Assembly: GCA_030158675.1 (NCBI GenBank)
Contig: JAOASL010000043.1
Coordinates: 48,945-112,944 of the forward strand
DNA from: Burkholderiaceae bacterium
GTDB lineage: Bacteria > Pseudomonadota > Gammaproteobacteria > Burkholderiales > Burkholderiaceae_D
Length of the DNA: 64,000 nucleotides
Reading direction: 5' to 3'
Under the pieces are notes generated by a model, which was given only the letters and a program-made list of their open reading frames with translations, searched no databases and was not told the origin of the DNA. How positions within the stretch are numbered: position 1 is the first letter of the stretch; each line of letters opens with the position of its first letter. The translations under genes and the position numbers were made by a program. Shown here one piece after another: positions 50,355 through 61,978 of the stretch.

Positions 50355-51860
50355 TCAGCTTGAGGGCATCCCTTTCCGGTCCGCTCCCGCGTCCGGCTCG
50401 GCACGCTCTGCAAAGCTGCTTTCGGAGGTCAGCGACTCCGCTCCCAGAAGGTCCAGCAGCGCACTGTCGCGGGTCGGTAAGGGAATGCTATCGATCGTGA
50501 CCCCTGACGCCACCAGCGATTTGACCAGCATATCGGCCAGCGCATCCTGACTTGTGTCGGCAAACTCGGGATAATTGGCGTCAGACTCAGAAGCCATGGA
50601 CAACGAATCATCAGGCGACCGCTGGGTCGGCGAGCCGACATCGCTTCCGATTCCGAAGTCGGGACCAAGGCCGAGCTCCGGGCCGAAGCCAGGATCGTCG
50701 AGGTCGAGGTGGAGGTCAAAATCAAGGTCGAGCTTGGGCAGCGTCTCGACTTGCGACAACACACGCCCCAACGCCTTTTCATCTTCGGGCGTACTCACAC
50801 TCAAGGGTGACAAACCCGGCAGCACAGGCGATATTGGGCGAGTTGAGGCTATTAACGCCGGTGCCGGCGACTGGGCAGAGGCTATCGGCGAAACCGGCTG
50901 TGACGTCACCCTGTCCGGACCGCGCCGGTAGACCAGGCCCAGGCCTTCGGCGTCGGCGCCATCCGACAGGCATACCCGCGAGCTGCGCCGGTATTCACGC
51001 ACGATCAGCCGGCAAAGATTGTCGAGCTCTGCGGCCCAGGGCTGATCGTTCAACATGATCCGCTCGAAGGATTGCGTGGGAATCGAAATCTTCAGCCAGC
51101 GCACCGCAAAGGCATGCAGATAGGGAGACACGCCCTGTTTGCGCAGGAACTCGGCGAAATTCATATGACGGGTCGCCAGACTATTCTGGTAAGCCTTCAA
51201 CACCAGCTTCATTTCAGTGACTGGCAAATCCGGCCCAATATCATATTTTTCATTGTGCCCGGGAGACAGCGCCCTGACCAGGCGTCCAAATGTGCCGGGC
51301 GACATATGCGTAAATCCGTCAATTTGCTTCAGCTGGCGCACTGATACGCCGCGTGCCAGCGTGTGATGTGGCGAGGTCTGTCTGCGCACATTCTTCGTCA
51401 TGTAGGCGGAAGCAATCACACGCAGCGGCTCCCTGATATCGCCCACCCTGAATTCCCGGCGGCCCTCGTCATCGCCGGTAGCGACTGCCTTCAATTCGGC
51501 GCACGCCCGAACAACCGCACGATCTGAATTTTTCGACCGGTAAGCTTCCTCGACAATCGACGACAGAAATCCGGCAAACTCTTTCCGGTCTGCGCCGATA
51601 TTTCTCGCCCTGATCGCTCGTGTTGACGGACTTCCTGCCATCAACTTGCGCGAATAGCTAGGAAAATACGTCTGCGGGTGCGAGTGCTTGTCGAAGTCTC
51701 CGCGAACGGCGGTCGTATCCGGCAGATTCCGGATGGCCTCATAAATAATCGCCGCGTTTCTCATGCCCTTGTGCGGGCTCAGCCGCACACAAGGCGCACC
51801 GTCGGCCCGCATGCTGGTCGCAAGCGGTCGCAACAATCTCGGGGAGGATTGGGAATCCAT
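50355..51860 (-). CDS. Putative type III effector with acidic repeat tail
   Basis: 501 residues; no family recognised. AGGAG precedes the ATG. A polar N-terminus (MDSQSSPRLLRPLATSMRAD) is followed by a helical, basic half to about residue 300 (NFAEFLRKQGVSPYLHAFAV). A Pro/Ser-rich linker leads to an acidic, repetitive tail: LDLDFDLHLDLDD then GFGPELGLGPDFGIGSD, with DTSQDALADMLVKSL near the end. A CesT-type chaperone gene lies 48 bases upstream on the same strand, the usual order for a chaperone and its effector. No membrane span or signal peptide. Confidence 0.6.
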   Translation of the reverse strand: MDSQSSPRLLRPLATSMRADGAPCVRLSPHKGMRNAAIIYEAIRNLPDTTAVRGDFDKHSHPQTYFPSYSRKLMAGSPSTRAIRARNIGADRKEFAGFLSSIVEEAYRSKNSDRAVVRACAELKAVATGDDEGRREFRVGDIREPLRVIASAYMTKNVRRQTSPHHTLARGVSVRQLKQIDGFTHMSPGTFGRLVRALSPGHNEKYDIGPDLPVTEMKLVLKAYQNSLATRHMNFAEFLRKQGVSPYLHAFAVRWLKISIPTQSFERIMLNDQPWAAELDNLCRLIVREYRRSSRVCLSDGADAEGLGLVYRRGPDRVTSQPVSPIASAQSPAPALIASTRPISPVLPGLSPLSVSTPEDEKALGRVLSQVETLPKLDLDFDLHLDLDDPGFGPELGLGPDFGIGSDVGSPTQRSPDDSLSMASESDANYPEFADTSQDALADMLVKSLVASGVTIDSIPLPTRDSALLDLLGAESLTSESSFAERAEPDAGADRKGMPSS

Positions 51861-51908
51861 GCTTTCTCCTTTGTGTATTCGGGATGATCTTGTCGCGAAC
51901 CATCGCTG

Positions 51909-52367
51909 TCAGACGCGTTGGGTATCGATGCCACCGAGTGGGCGCGGCAGTCCGCTGTCCGTGTCCGTCACCATTTGCGAGAAACGCGCGGCAAAGTCCA
52001 GGAATTCGATGACCAGCGTTCGCAGCGCATCAAGCGAGCCGTCACTACTCTCGTACTCACCGATCAGCATGACGTCCCGATCCGGCTCACTGAGCCCGAG
52101 CTTCAGCGCGGCGACGCCCGTGAGCAGCAGGTTCGCATTCAGCAGCGATGCATACACCGCCTCGCGCTCTGCGTCGTCAGGCCTGCCGATGGCGCAGCTC
52201 ATCAACAAGCGCGGTGGCTGCTCTTGCCAGCTCAACTGAACCGACACCTCTTCGTCGAATTCAAGCTGCCAGCTATCGATGTCGTCCTGGATGATCGTGA
52301 CGATTTCTGGAATCACCGGACCAAGCTGATGCATCAGATACTGCAGGTCTGCCAATCCGAAAGCCAA
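51909..52367 (-). CDS. CesT-family type III secretion chaperone
   Basis: 152 residues, acidic. The class I fold order is helix (LADLQYLMHQLG), strands (WQLEFDEEVSVQLSWQEQP and RLLMSCAIGRP), helix EREAVYASLLNANLLLTGVA, strands KLGLSEPDRDVMLIGEYESS and a C-terminal helix SLDALRTLVIEFLDFAARFS, as in CesT/SycE. It starts at TTG 52367 with GGGAG eight bases before; the first in-frame ATG (12 codons on) has no ribosome site and would lose the first helix. It probably serves the 501-residue protein encoded next. Confidence 0.78.
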   Translation of the reverse strand: MAFGLADLQYLMHQLGPVIPEIVTIIQDDIDSWQLEFDEEVSVQLSWQEQPPRLLMSCAIGRPDDAEREAVYASLLNANLLLTGVAALKLGLSEPDRDVMLIGEYESSDGSLDALRTLVIEFLDFAARFSQMVTDTDSGLPRPLGGIDTQRV

Positions 52368-52445
52368 TCGTCACTCCCTCACTGAACGTCAACTCGCAAT
52401 GCTTATTTGTTTTGCTCCCATTCCGGGCATGCGCAAGACCGCTGC

Positions 52446-52473
52446 TGAGTAGCGGCACATACGAACGAGTTCC
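52446..52473 (-). promoter_or_regulatory. Weak hrp-box-like motif upstream of the chaperone gene
   Basis: On the minus strand GGAACT, a 15-base spacer and CTACTCA, about 80 bases before the chaperone start. The HrpL sigma consensus is GGAACC-N15/16-CCAC-N2-A, so each half has one mismatch. Suggestive only; it was found by searching by eye. Confidence 0.25.
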
Positions 52474-52592
52474 TCACTGCGAGAGAACGTTCGCGCCGCG
52501 AGGAAAGAAAATTCGAGGGGAAAAAGACAGACGACTGAGCGGCTCAGCCAATGAAGACAGAGTGATCATCGATGATCACTCGATTGAATCGT

Positions 52593-53201
52593 TTATCGAA
52601 ATAGATTCGAAAATTCGCTGGCGGCCGATCGCGGATCAGCGGACGAATACACACTACTGATCGCTGCCACCATATGGGCACCCAGACTGACCAGCGGCTT
52701 GCTGTTATCCACAGTCATGCCGCCAATCACACACATCGGAATATCCATCTCGCTGATCGCACGTGTAATGATGTCGTGTGAAGTGGTCACCGCATATTTT
52801 TTCACGCGCGAAGGATAGAACCCACCGAACGCAACATAGCTTGCGCCTGCAGCCGCCGCCTCGCGCGCCAGCTGCAGATCGCCGTAGCAGGACGCGCCGA
52901 CGATCTTGTCCGCACCGAGGCGCGCACGCACATCGGCAACTGAGGCATCGGTGCCGCCGACATGGATGCCGTCGGCATCAATGGCTTCGCACAGTGCGGT
53001 GTGGTCGTTGATGACTAACGGCAGCTTCATCCTGCGGCACAACTGCAGCAGGCCTTGCGCCTGTTCCTTGCGCAATTCATCACTGGCCGTCTTGTGTCGG
53101 TACTGCAGCACGCTGACCCCGCCTTGCAGCGCCTGTGCGGTGACGGCCAGCAGTTTTTCGGTGTCATCCCAGTCGGGCGTGACGAGGTAAAGTCCTTTCA
53201 T
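52593..53201 (-). CDS. thiE: Thiamine-phosphate synthase
   Basis: 202 residues; couples HMP-pyrophosphate to thiazole phosphate. Markers: GLYLVTPDWDDTEKLL, VSVLQYRHKTASDELRKEQ, LPLVINDHTALCEAIDADGI, HVGGTDASVADVRARLG, GASCYGDLQLAREAAAAGA and CVIGGMTVDN. Last gene of the thi operon, overlapping thiD by 4 bases. Confidence 0.95.
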   Translation of the reverse strand: MKGLYLVTPDWDDTEKLLAVTAQALQGGVSVLQYRHKTASDELRKEQAQGLLQLCRRMKLPLVINDHTALCEAIDADGIHVGGTDASVADVRARLGADKIVGASCYGDLQLAREAAAAGASYVAFGGFYPSRVKKYAVTTSHDIITRAISEMDIPMCVIGGMTVDNSKPLVSLGAHMVAAISSVYSSADPRSAASEFSNLFR

Positions 53202-53980
53202 CGCAACTCCTCAACGCGATCCGGAATCGATTGTCCGTCCGCAATCGCAAATGCCAGCGCAAGACTGCGCTGCGTATAGGTTTGTGCGCCGTCGATCGCC
53301 GCACCCATATCAGGCCGCTGCGCCAGCCGCGCCGCAATCGCGGAAGCCAGCGTGCAGCCCGAGCCATGGAATTCGCCGGCAAGGCGCGGCCATTGCCAGC
53401 GGCGCTGCGCATCGACGCAAAACCAGCGATTGACGATCACATCCCCGTCACCGTGGCCCCCCTTGATCAGCACATGCGGCACCTCCTGCAGCAGCAGGTG
53501 CGCCTGTGCATCGACATCACCGGCACCACACAGCGCACGCGCCTCCGGCAGGTTTGGCGTGATCAGCGTGGCCAGCCGGCGCAGTGGCGCCAGCGCCAAT
53601 ACCGCATCGCCGCGCGTCAGCAGATCACCATGCCCGCTGGCGAGCACCGGATCCAGCACCACCGGCATATTTACCGTCAGCGCGCGCAGCCGAACGATCG
53701 CCTCCGCAATCACCTCCGCATTCGCCGCACTGCCAACAATGCCGATCTTGACGGCATCGATCCGCGTGTCCCGTTCGATAAGTGCACGAACTTGCTCGCG
53801 CAGTATGGCCGACTCGACCGGATGCACCGCATGCACACGCTGGTTATCCTGCACGGTTAACGCGGTGATGATAGGCAGCGGATGGGCTCCCGACGCACCA
53901 ATGGCCTGGATATCCGCCTGTATGCCGGCGCCGCCGCTCGGATCGAGTCCGGCGAACACCAGCACGCACGGCTTCCTCAT
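53198..53980 (-). CDS. thiD: Hydroxymethylpyrimidine(-phosphate) kinase
   Basis: 260 residues of the ribokinase-like fold. N-terminal [20 protein letters not shown] (substrate loop), [66 protein letters not shown] and the nucleotide-binding end [17 protein letters not shown]. Phosphorylates HMP-P to HMP-PP for ThiE. Overlaps thiG and thiE by 4 bases each. Confidence 0.94.
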   Translation of the reverse strand: MRKPCVLVFAGLDPSGGAGIQADIQAIGASGAHPLPIITALTVQDNQRVHAVHPVESAILREQVRALIERDTRIDAVKIGIVGSAANAEVIAEAIVRLRALTVNMPVVLDPVLASGHGDLLTRGDAVLALAPLRRLATLITPNLPEARALCGAGDVDAQAHLLLQEVPHVLIKGGHGDGDVIVNRWFCVDAQRRWQWPRLAGEFHGSGCTLASAIAARLAQRPDMGAAIDGAQTYTQRSLALAFAIADGQSIPDRVEELR

Positions 53981-54777
53981 GCAACCCGGCCCGCCATCGG
54001 CGACGACGGCGATGCGATGAATTTGCGCGGAATGCGACCGGCGAGAAAGGCGTCACGGCCCGCTTCGACAGCCAGCTTCATCGCGCGCGCCATGCGCACC
54101 GGATCCTTCGCACCGGCAATCGCGGTATTCATCAACACGCCGTCGCAACCAAGTTCCATCGCGATGGCCGCATCGGACGCCGTGCCGACACCGGCATCAA
54201 CCAGCACCGGCACCGTCGCCTGCTCGATGATCAGGGACAGGTTCCACGGATTCAGGATGCCCATACCCGAGCCGATCAGCGAGGCCAGCGGCATCACCGC
54301 GCAGCAGCCGATCTCCTCGAGCATCTTCGCCTGTATCGGGTCGTCGCTGCAGTAGACCATCACATCAAAGCCGTCTTTCACCAGCACCTCGGCCGCCTTC
54401 AGTGTCTCGGGCATGTTCGGGAACAGTGTCTTCTCGTCGCCCAGCACCTCCAGCTTGACCAACTTGTGACCGTTTAGCAGCTCACGTGCAAGCTGCAGCG
54501 TATAGACCGCATCCTTCGCGTTATAGCAGCCCGCGGTGTTCGGCAGGATGGTGTATCGCGACGGTGGCACGGCGTCCAGCAGGTTCGGTGCGTCCGGGTC
54601 CTGACCGATGTTCACGCGGCGGATGGCGACGGTGATGATCTCGGCCCCCGAGGCTTCGGTCGCGCAGCGTGTCTCGTCGAGGTCCTTGTATTTGCCGCTG
54701 CCAACCAGCAAGCGCGAGCGGTAGGTCTTGCCGGCGATGGTCAGGCCTTCATCCGGCTTCGGGTCGTTCATGTTCAT
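53977..54777 (-). CDS. thiG: Thiazole synthase
   Basis: 266 residues from the ATG at 54777, which has AAGGA at the right distance (a second ATG lies two codons later; the longer 280-residue frame adds 14 unsupported residues). Core marks: [78 protein letters not shown] and [20 protein letters not shown]. It builds the thiazole ring with ThiS as sulfur carrier. Preceded by an unusual hairpin. Confidence 0.95.
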   Translation of the reverse strand: MNMNDPKPDEGLTIAGKTYRSRLLVGSGKYKDLDETRCATEASGAEIITVAIRRVNIGQDPDAPNLLDAVPPSRYTILPNTAGCYNAKDAVYTLQLARELLNGHKLVKLEVLGDEKTLFPNMPETLKAAEVLVKDGFDVMVYCSDDPIQAKMLEEIGCCAVMPLASLIGSGMGILNPWNLSLIIEQATVPVLVDAGVGTASDAAIAMELGCDGVLMNTAIAGAKDPVRMARAMKLAVEAGRDAFLAGRIPRKFIASPSSPMAGRVA

Positions 54778-54806
54778 TGCAATTCCTTGGTTAGCTCTTG
54801 GACTTG

Positions 54807-54850
54807 GTGCCGCTGACAAAACGTCGGTGAGGTCGTTTTGTCAGCGGCAC
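54807..54850 (-). promoter_or_regulatory. 17-bp perfect hairpin between thiS and thiG
   Basis: GTGCCGCTGACAAAACG (54807-54823) is exactly mirrored by CGTTTTGTCAGCGGCAC (54834-54850), with a 10-base loop. It lies in the only sizeable gap (83 bases) of the thi operon and lacks a T-run, so it looks like an mRNA processing or stabilising element between thiS and thiG rather than a terminator. Confidence 0.65.
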
Positions 54851-54860
54851 TCAGGCGGTT

Positions 54861-55063
54861 TCAGCCGCCGCCAATGGCCCTGACGATATCTACCCTGTCG
54901 CCTTTCGCAAAACGATGCTCGCGCCAGCGCACGCGCGGCACCACGTCACGATTGACAGCGACGGCAAGCGCCTGATTGGTCAGCGACAGCGCATCCACCA
55001 GATCCTGAACGCAATCGCCGTCGTCGATCTCGCGCATCTCACCATTGAGTTCGATGGCGATCA

Positions 55064-55064
<1 letters not shown>
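54861..55064 (-). CDS. thiS: Sulfur carrier protein ThiS
   Basis: 67 residues with the ubiquitin-like fold and the required C-terminal Gly-Gly (VDIVRAIGGG). IAIELNGEMREIDDGDCVQD starts it, and LALSL-type strand VNRDVVPRVRW follows. The ATG at 55064 shares a base with the thiC stop (TGATG); a GTG one codon earlier is also possible. It carries sulfur to ThiG after activation by a ThiF-like enzyme not found here. Confidence 0.93.
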
Positions 55065-57120
<2,056 letters not shown>

Positions 57121-57217
57121 CCCAGACGGACTGCGTGGCGCATTATAGCTTGCGATTGGGGGACAGGGACAACGCAAGGCAGCCAGGATCGGGCGGCCGT
57201 GGTTCAGGGCAAGTTAA

Positions 57218-58108
57218 GACCCTATCCCGATAAGGCGTGATGCCAGACGATCAGACCACAGGCAAAGTGCAGCATCGCCAGATAGGTGTCGGCGCGCTTC
57301 TCCCAGAGGATCAGCAAACGCCGATAGCGATTGAACCCGCTAGGCGAACCCTCCACGACCCAGCGTTGCGCTCGCGCCCCCTCACGCTAGGCCTTGTGCT
57401 CATCCCGACGCCCACGAATCCACGGCACCATCCCGATCTGCCAGACATGTTCATACACACGGCGCCCGACACAGCCCCGATCCAGGCACAGCCACGAGCA
57501 CGGTGCCGGCTTGTCGATGACGATCTGCGCCAGCGTCTGTTCCAACAGCACGCTGGTGTGCCGGTGGGCGCCGGCGATCGCCAGGGCCAGCGGCAGACCG
57601 TGACCGTCAGTGAGCAGGCTGCGCTTGACGCCCCCTTTGCCGCGGTCGGTCGGGTTCGGGCCGATTTTTTTCCCCGCCTAATGGGGCTTTCGTCATCGTC
57701 CCATCGAGCGCCAGCCAGCCCCAGTCGATCTTGTCGAGCGCCTCGCACGCCAGCAGCCCATCGTGCCAGAAGCACTCGGACACGCCCGCATTGGTCCATT
57801 CGCGAAACCGTCGATGGACCGACGAATGCGTACACAAGCCGGTGGCATCGAGCGCGCCCCATTGCATGCCGGTGCGCAGCAACAGCAGGATCGCATTCAT
57901 CGCGACCCGGTCCGGAATCCGGGGGCGGTGGCAGCCCAGCGGGTGCGGTTTGGGCGGTGGAATCAACGGCGCCATCCGTGCCCACATCGCGTCGCTCAAG
58001 CGCCAGCCATCATCACATTGCGAACTCATCGCCTTGCCCTCCGAACAGAAATCCACGTTCGTTGGACAAGCAAGAACGCATTTATTTCAACCTATCGAGG
58101 CAGGCTCT
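57218..58108 (-). mobile_element. IS5-family (IS427-like) insertion sequence, degenerate
   Basis: About 891 bp. Imperfect inverted ends: AGACCCTATCCCGATAAGG at left and, on the other strand at right, AGAGCCTGCCTCGATAGGT (about 14 of 19 match). It is flanked by a TA on each side (57216-57217 and 58109-58110), consistent with a 2-base target duplication. Its transposase is broken. Exact ends should be taken as estimates. Confidence 0.75.
57223..58029 (-). pseudogene. IS427-like transposase, frameshifted and with a stop
   Basis: The first part runs from ATG 58029 (SSQCDDGWRLSDAMWARM, RTGMQWGALDATGL, WLALDGTMTKAPLGGEK), then the frame changes at an A7 run (57665-57671). Continuing in the other frame gives IGPNPTDRGKGGVKRSLLTD, WLCLDRGCVG and, after an in-frame TAG at 57387-57389, RAQRWVVEGSPSGFNRYRRL and LILWEKRADTYLAMLHFACG. 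The three DDE regions are all present in pieces. Family members often use slippage at such an A-run, but the TAG would still stop translation. Confidence 0.8.
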
Positions 58109-58111
58109 TAA

Positions 58112-58590
58112 TCACAGGCGAATGCCTTTTTTCAAATTTCGCCCCTGATTTTTCAGGAAATTTTTCATCTTTAGCAGATTCATTAACGTTGATTTTTTCT
58201 CGATCCTGCCGGAAGCTATATTCACTGAGGAACTTCCTGAATAAGCTGTACATAAAATCGCGCGGTAGCGGCCCATGTGATCGCACAGCGCTGGGCTGTG
58301 TGACCTTTCAATTTTGATGTATTCGGATTCTGTAGAAATTTCTTATCACGATCGGCATTCACGATCGACATTCCATTTTCGGCTGCAGGTTGACCTGCAG
58401 CCGTCAGCCAAGTATGTCGGCACGACAAAACCGTGGTCAGCTGCAGCTTGTGTGTCCGAATAGAATCTGAATTTCCACAAAATGCGCGTCCCAATAGTCA
58501 GCAAAACCGATGACCGCCCAGCGCCAAGGATTGTCGAGCTCCCGCTTATAATGCAAGGCTTCGCAAATCCACCGGAATCTCTGGAAAATC
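58112..58590. other. 479-base gap with no recognised gene
   Basis: Between the IS copy and valS no convincing gene was seen; the longest frames (up to 90 codons on the minus strand) have no family look. It is AT-richer than the flanks. It contains the palindrome at 58380-58403 and a TATAAT word at 58547-58552, 39 bases before valS, a likely -10 without a clear -35. Confidence 0.5.
58380..58403. repeat. Perfect 11-bp palindromic hairpin
   Basis: CGGCTGCAGGT and ACCTGCAGCCG separated only by TG. No T-run follows on either strand, so it is not a clear terminator. Confidence 0.6.
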
Positions 58591-61416
58591 ATGGAACTGG
58601 CCAAGGCCTTCGAACCCGCAGACATCGAACAACACTGGCGTGCCGAATGGGAGCGGCGCGGCTACTTCACCGCCACGCTGGATAAAGGCAAGCCCTCATT
58701 CAGCATCCAGCTGCCGCCGCCTAACGTCACCGGCACGCTGCACATGGGCCATGCGTTCAACCAGACCATCATGGATGGCCTGACCCGCTACTACCGGATG
58801 CGCGGCCATAACACCGCGTGGATTCCCGGCACCGACCATGCAGGCATTGCGACGCAGATCGTAGTCGAACGTCAGCTCGATGCGCAGAAGATCACGCGCC
58901 ATGATCTCGGCCGCGAACAATTCCTCGAGAAGGTCTGGCAGTGGAAAGAGCATTCCGGCTCGACCATCACCGGCCAGATGCGCCGCATGGGCGCATCGAC
59001 CGACTGGAGCCGCGAATACTTCACGATGGACGAGAAGATGTCGAAGGCCGTCACGGAGGTGTTCGTGCGGCTGCACGAACAGGGCCTCATCTATCGCGGC
59101 AAGCGGCTGGTCAACTGGGACCCGGTGCTGGGCACCGCCGTGTCCGACCTCGAAGTGGTGTCGGAAGAAGAAGACGGCAGCATGTGGCACATCCGCTATC
59201 CGCTGGTGGATGGCTCCGGCCATCTGACGGTCGCGACCACGCGCCCGGAGACGCTGCTGGGCGACGTTGCAGTCGCGGTCGACCCGACCGACGAACGCTA
59301 CGCGCATCTGGTGGGCAAGCTGCTGAAGCTACCGCTGACGGATCGCGAGATTCCCGTCATCGCGGACAGCTATGTGGACAAGGAATTCGGCACCGGCTGC
59401 GTGAAGATTACGCCCGCGCATGACTTCAATGACTATGCAGTCGGCCAGCGCCACGACATGCCACCCATCTCCATCTTCACGCTGGACGCGAAGATCAACG
59501 ACAACGCAACGGAAAAATATCGCGGCCTGGACCGCTTTGACGCGCGTAAGCAGATCGTCACCGATCTCGATGCGCAGGGTCTGCTGGAGTCCGTCAAGCC
59601 GCACAAGCTGATGGTGCCGCGTGGCGACCGTACGGGCGTGGTGATCGAGCCGATGCTGACGGATCAATGGTTCGTCGCCATGAGCAAGCCGGCACCGGAA
59701 GGCACGCACTTCCCCGGACAATCGATCGCCGAAGTCGCGCTGCAGAAGGTCGCCAGTGGTGACATCCGCTTCGTGCCGGAAAACTGGACCACCACCTACA
59801 ACCAGTGGCTCAACAACATCCAGGACTGGTGCATTTCGCGCCAGCTGTGGTGGGGCCATCAGATTCCCGCGTGGTACGACGACACGGGCAACTTCTATGT
59901 CGCGCGCAACGAGGCCGACGCCTATGCGCAGGCGGCAAAAGCGGGCTACAGCGGCCAGCTGACCCGCGAAGCCGACGTGCTCGACACCTGGTTCTCATCG
60001 GCGCTGGTACCGTTCTCGTCCCTCGGCTGGCCCGAGCAGACACCCGATTACAAATTGTTCCTGCCGTCATCGGTGCTGGTCACCGGCTTCGACATCATCT
60101 TCTTCTGGGTCGCGCGGATGGTGATGATGACCTGCCACTTCACCGGCCAGGTACCGTTCAAAACGGTCTATGTGCACGGCCTGGTGCGTGATGCGCAGGG
60201 TCAGAAGATGTCGAAGTCCAAAGGCAATACGCTGGACCCGATCGACCTGATTGATGGCATCGCCGTCGATCAGCTGGTAAGCAAGCGCACCGCCGGCCTG
60301 ATGAATCCGAAGCAAGCAGCCGGCATAGAGAAAGCCACGCGCAAGGAGTTCGCCGACGGCATCGCTGCCTACGGCACCGATGCGCTGCGCTTCACGATGG
60401 CCAGCTACGCTTCGCTGGGCCGCAACATCAATTTCGATCTGAGCCGCTGTGAAGGCTATCGCAATTTCTGCAACAAGCTGTGGAACGCGACGCGCTTCGT
60501 GCTGATGAACACCGAAGGCAAGGATTGTGGCCTTGAGGATCACGGCATCGAGGCATGCGCAGCTGGCGGCCATCTTGAATTCTCACAGGCGGACCGCTGG
60601 ATCGTGTCGCTGCTGCAGCGTACCGAGGCCGATGTCGGAAAAGGCTTCGCCGAATACCGCTTCGACAATATCGCGTCGGCCATCTATAAATTCATCTGGG
60701 ACGAATACTGCGACTGGTATCTCGAAGTCGCGAAGGTGCAGATCCAGACCGGCAATGAAGCGCAGCAACGCGCAACCCGCCGCACCTTGCTGCGCGTGCT
60801 GGAAACCGTACTGCGCCTGGCTCACCCGATTATCCCGTTCATCACCGAGCAGCTATGGCAGACCGTCGCGCCGCTGTCGGGCCGACAGCTGAATCCGGCT
60901 GGCGACTCAATCATGGTGCAGGCCTATCCGGAGCCGAACCTGAAGAAGCTCGATGAGCAAGCCGAAGGCTGGATGTACGAACTGAAATCGCTGACCGATG
61001 CCTGCCGCAACCTGCGCGGCGAAATGCAATTGTCGCCGGCACAGAAAGTGCCGCTGGTTCTTGAAGGCACAGACCATGCGCGACTGACAGGCTTTGCACC
61101 CTATCTGCAGGCACTGGCAAAGCTGTCTGAGGTGCAGGTAGTCGCACAACTGCCGGAATCACCAGCGCCGGTCTCGGTGAGCGGTACGACCCGCCTGATG
61201 CTGAAGGTCGAGATCGACGTTGCTGCCGAGCGCGAACGTCTGACGAAAGAGGCGACTCGCCTTGAAGGAGAAATCGCCAAGGCGAATGCCAAGCTGTCTA
61301 ACGAGAGTTTTGTGGCGCGCGCCCCGGAGCAAGTAGTGGCGCAAGAAAAGGAACGACTCACGTCTTTCTCGGCAACGCTGGAGAAACTGCGCGAGCAGTT
61401 GGCAAAACTGAAGTAA
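58591..61416 (+). CDS. valS: Valyl-tRNA synthetase
   Basis: 941 residues, class Ia. HIGH-type motif in [20 protein letters not shown] near residue 50; editing domain with [20 protein letters not shown] and [19 protein letters not shown]; the KMSKS loop in [17 protein letters not shown] near residue 540. The C-terminal coiled coil ([20 protein letters not shown]) is typical of ValRS. It charges tRNA-Val and clears Thr-tRNA errors. Start chosen at ATG 58591 ([20 protein letters not shown]). Confidence 0.97.
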   Translation: MELAKAFEPADIEQHWRAEWERRGYFTATLDKGKPSFSIQLPPPNVTGTLHMGHAFNQTIMDGLTRYYRMRGHNTAWIPGTDHAGIATQIVVERQLDAQKITRHDLGREQFLEKVWQWKEHSGSTITGQMRRMGASTDWSREYFTMDEKMSKAVTEVFVRLHEQGLIYRGKRLVNWDPVLGTAVSDLEVVSEEEDGSMWHIRYPLVDGSGHLTVATTRPETLLGDVAVAVDPTDERYAHLVGKLLKLPLTDREIPVIADSYVDKEFGTGCVKITPAHDFNDYAVGQRHDMPPISIFTLDAKINDNATEKYRGLDRFDARKQIVTDLDAQGLLESVKPHKLMVPRGDRTGVVIEPMLTDQWFVAMSKPAPEGTHFPGQSIAEVALQKVASGDIRFVPENWTTTYNQWLNNIQDWCISRQLWWGHQIPAWYDDTGNFYVARNEADAYAQAAKAGYSGQLTREADVLDTWFSSALVPFSSLGWPEQTPDYKLFLPSSVLVTGFDIIFFWVARMVMMTCHFTGQVPFKTVYVHGLVRDAQGQKMSKSKGNTLDPIDLIDGIAVDQLVSKRTAGLMNPKQAAGIEKATRKEFADGIAAYGTDALRFTMASYASLGRNINFDLSRCEGYRNFCNKLWNATRFVLMNTEGKDCGLEDHGIEACAAGGHLEFSQADRWIVSLLQRTEADVGKGFAEYRFDNIASAIYKFIWDEYCDWYLEVAKVQIQTGNEAQQRATRRTLLRVLETVLRLAHPIIPFITEQLWQTVAPLSGRQLNPAGDSIMVQAYPEPNLKKLDEQAEGWMYELKSLTDACRNLRGEMQLSPAQKVPLVLEGTDHARLTGFAPYLQALAKLSEVQVVAQLPESPAPVSVSGTTRLMLKVEIDVAAERERLTKEATRLEGEIAKANAKLSNESFVARAPEQVVAQEKERLTSFSATLEKLREQLAKLK

Positions 61417-61495
61417 CCCGCCGACACGGGCGTGCGGCCGACATCCGTCGTTCGCATGCCCGATCCGACACCCTGGCCTGACCGGAGGAAAACAC

Positions 61496-61939
61496 ATGAA
61501 GCTCACGTCATTCATCGCGGCCTTGCTGCTTGGCTGCATTTCGCTGACGGCGCTGGCAGGCGACTCGCCGATCGGACTGTGGCGCACGGTCGACGACAAA
61601 AGCGGCAGGGAAAAATCGCTGGTGCGCATTGCCGAAGTCAATGGCGAACTGCGAGGCACGATAGAAAAGCTGTTTCGCGAACCCGACGAAGATCCGAATC
61701 CGAATTGCGAAAAATGCCCGGGCGAGAAAAAGAACAAGCCCGTGATTGGCATGACCATTCTGACCGGTCTGAAAAAGGACAACAATCAGTGGACAGGCGG
61801 CGAAATCCTTGACCCGCAAAACGGAAAAATCTACCGATGCAAGATGTGGCTGGAAGACAAGGGCCGCGAGCTACATGTGCGTGGTTTTATCGGGGTGGCC
61901 CTGCTGGGGCGTACGCAGATCTGGATCCGCGAAAATTAG
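61496..61939 (+). CDS. DUF2147 family secreted protein
   Basis: 147 residues. Signal peptide MKLTSFIAALLLGCISLTALA, cleaved before GDSPIG. The core SPIGLWRTVDDKSGREKSLV and LDPQNGKIYRCKMWLEDKG, then VRGFIGVALLGRTQIWIR, is typical of DUF2147, a periplasmic lipocalin-like family of unknown function. GGAGG precedes the ATG. A pair of cysteines (NCEKC) could form a disulfide or bind a metal. Confidence 0.9.
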   Translation: MKLTSFIAALLLGCISLTALAGDSPIGLWRTVDDKSGREKSLVRIAEVNGELRGTIEKLFREPDEDPNPNCEKCPGEKKNKPVIGMTILTGLKKDNNQWTGGEILDPQNGKIYRCKMWLEDKGRELHVRGFIGVALLGRTQIWIREN

Positions 61940-61978
61940 GATATGCGCCCCACACACCTACCTCCTTCGAACGACCGT

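Noticed and set aside
58222..58494. 90-codon minus-strand frame upstream of valS
   Set aside because: No family features, no ribosome site, and it spans the 58380-58403 palindrome; treated as chance.
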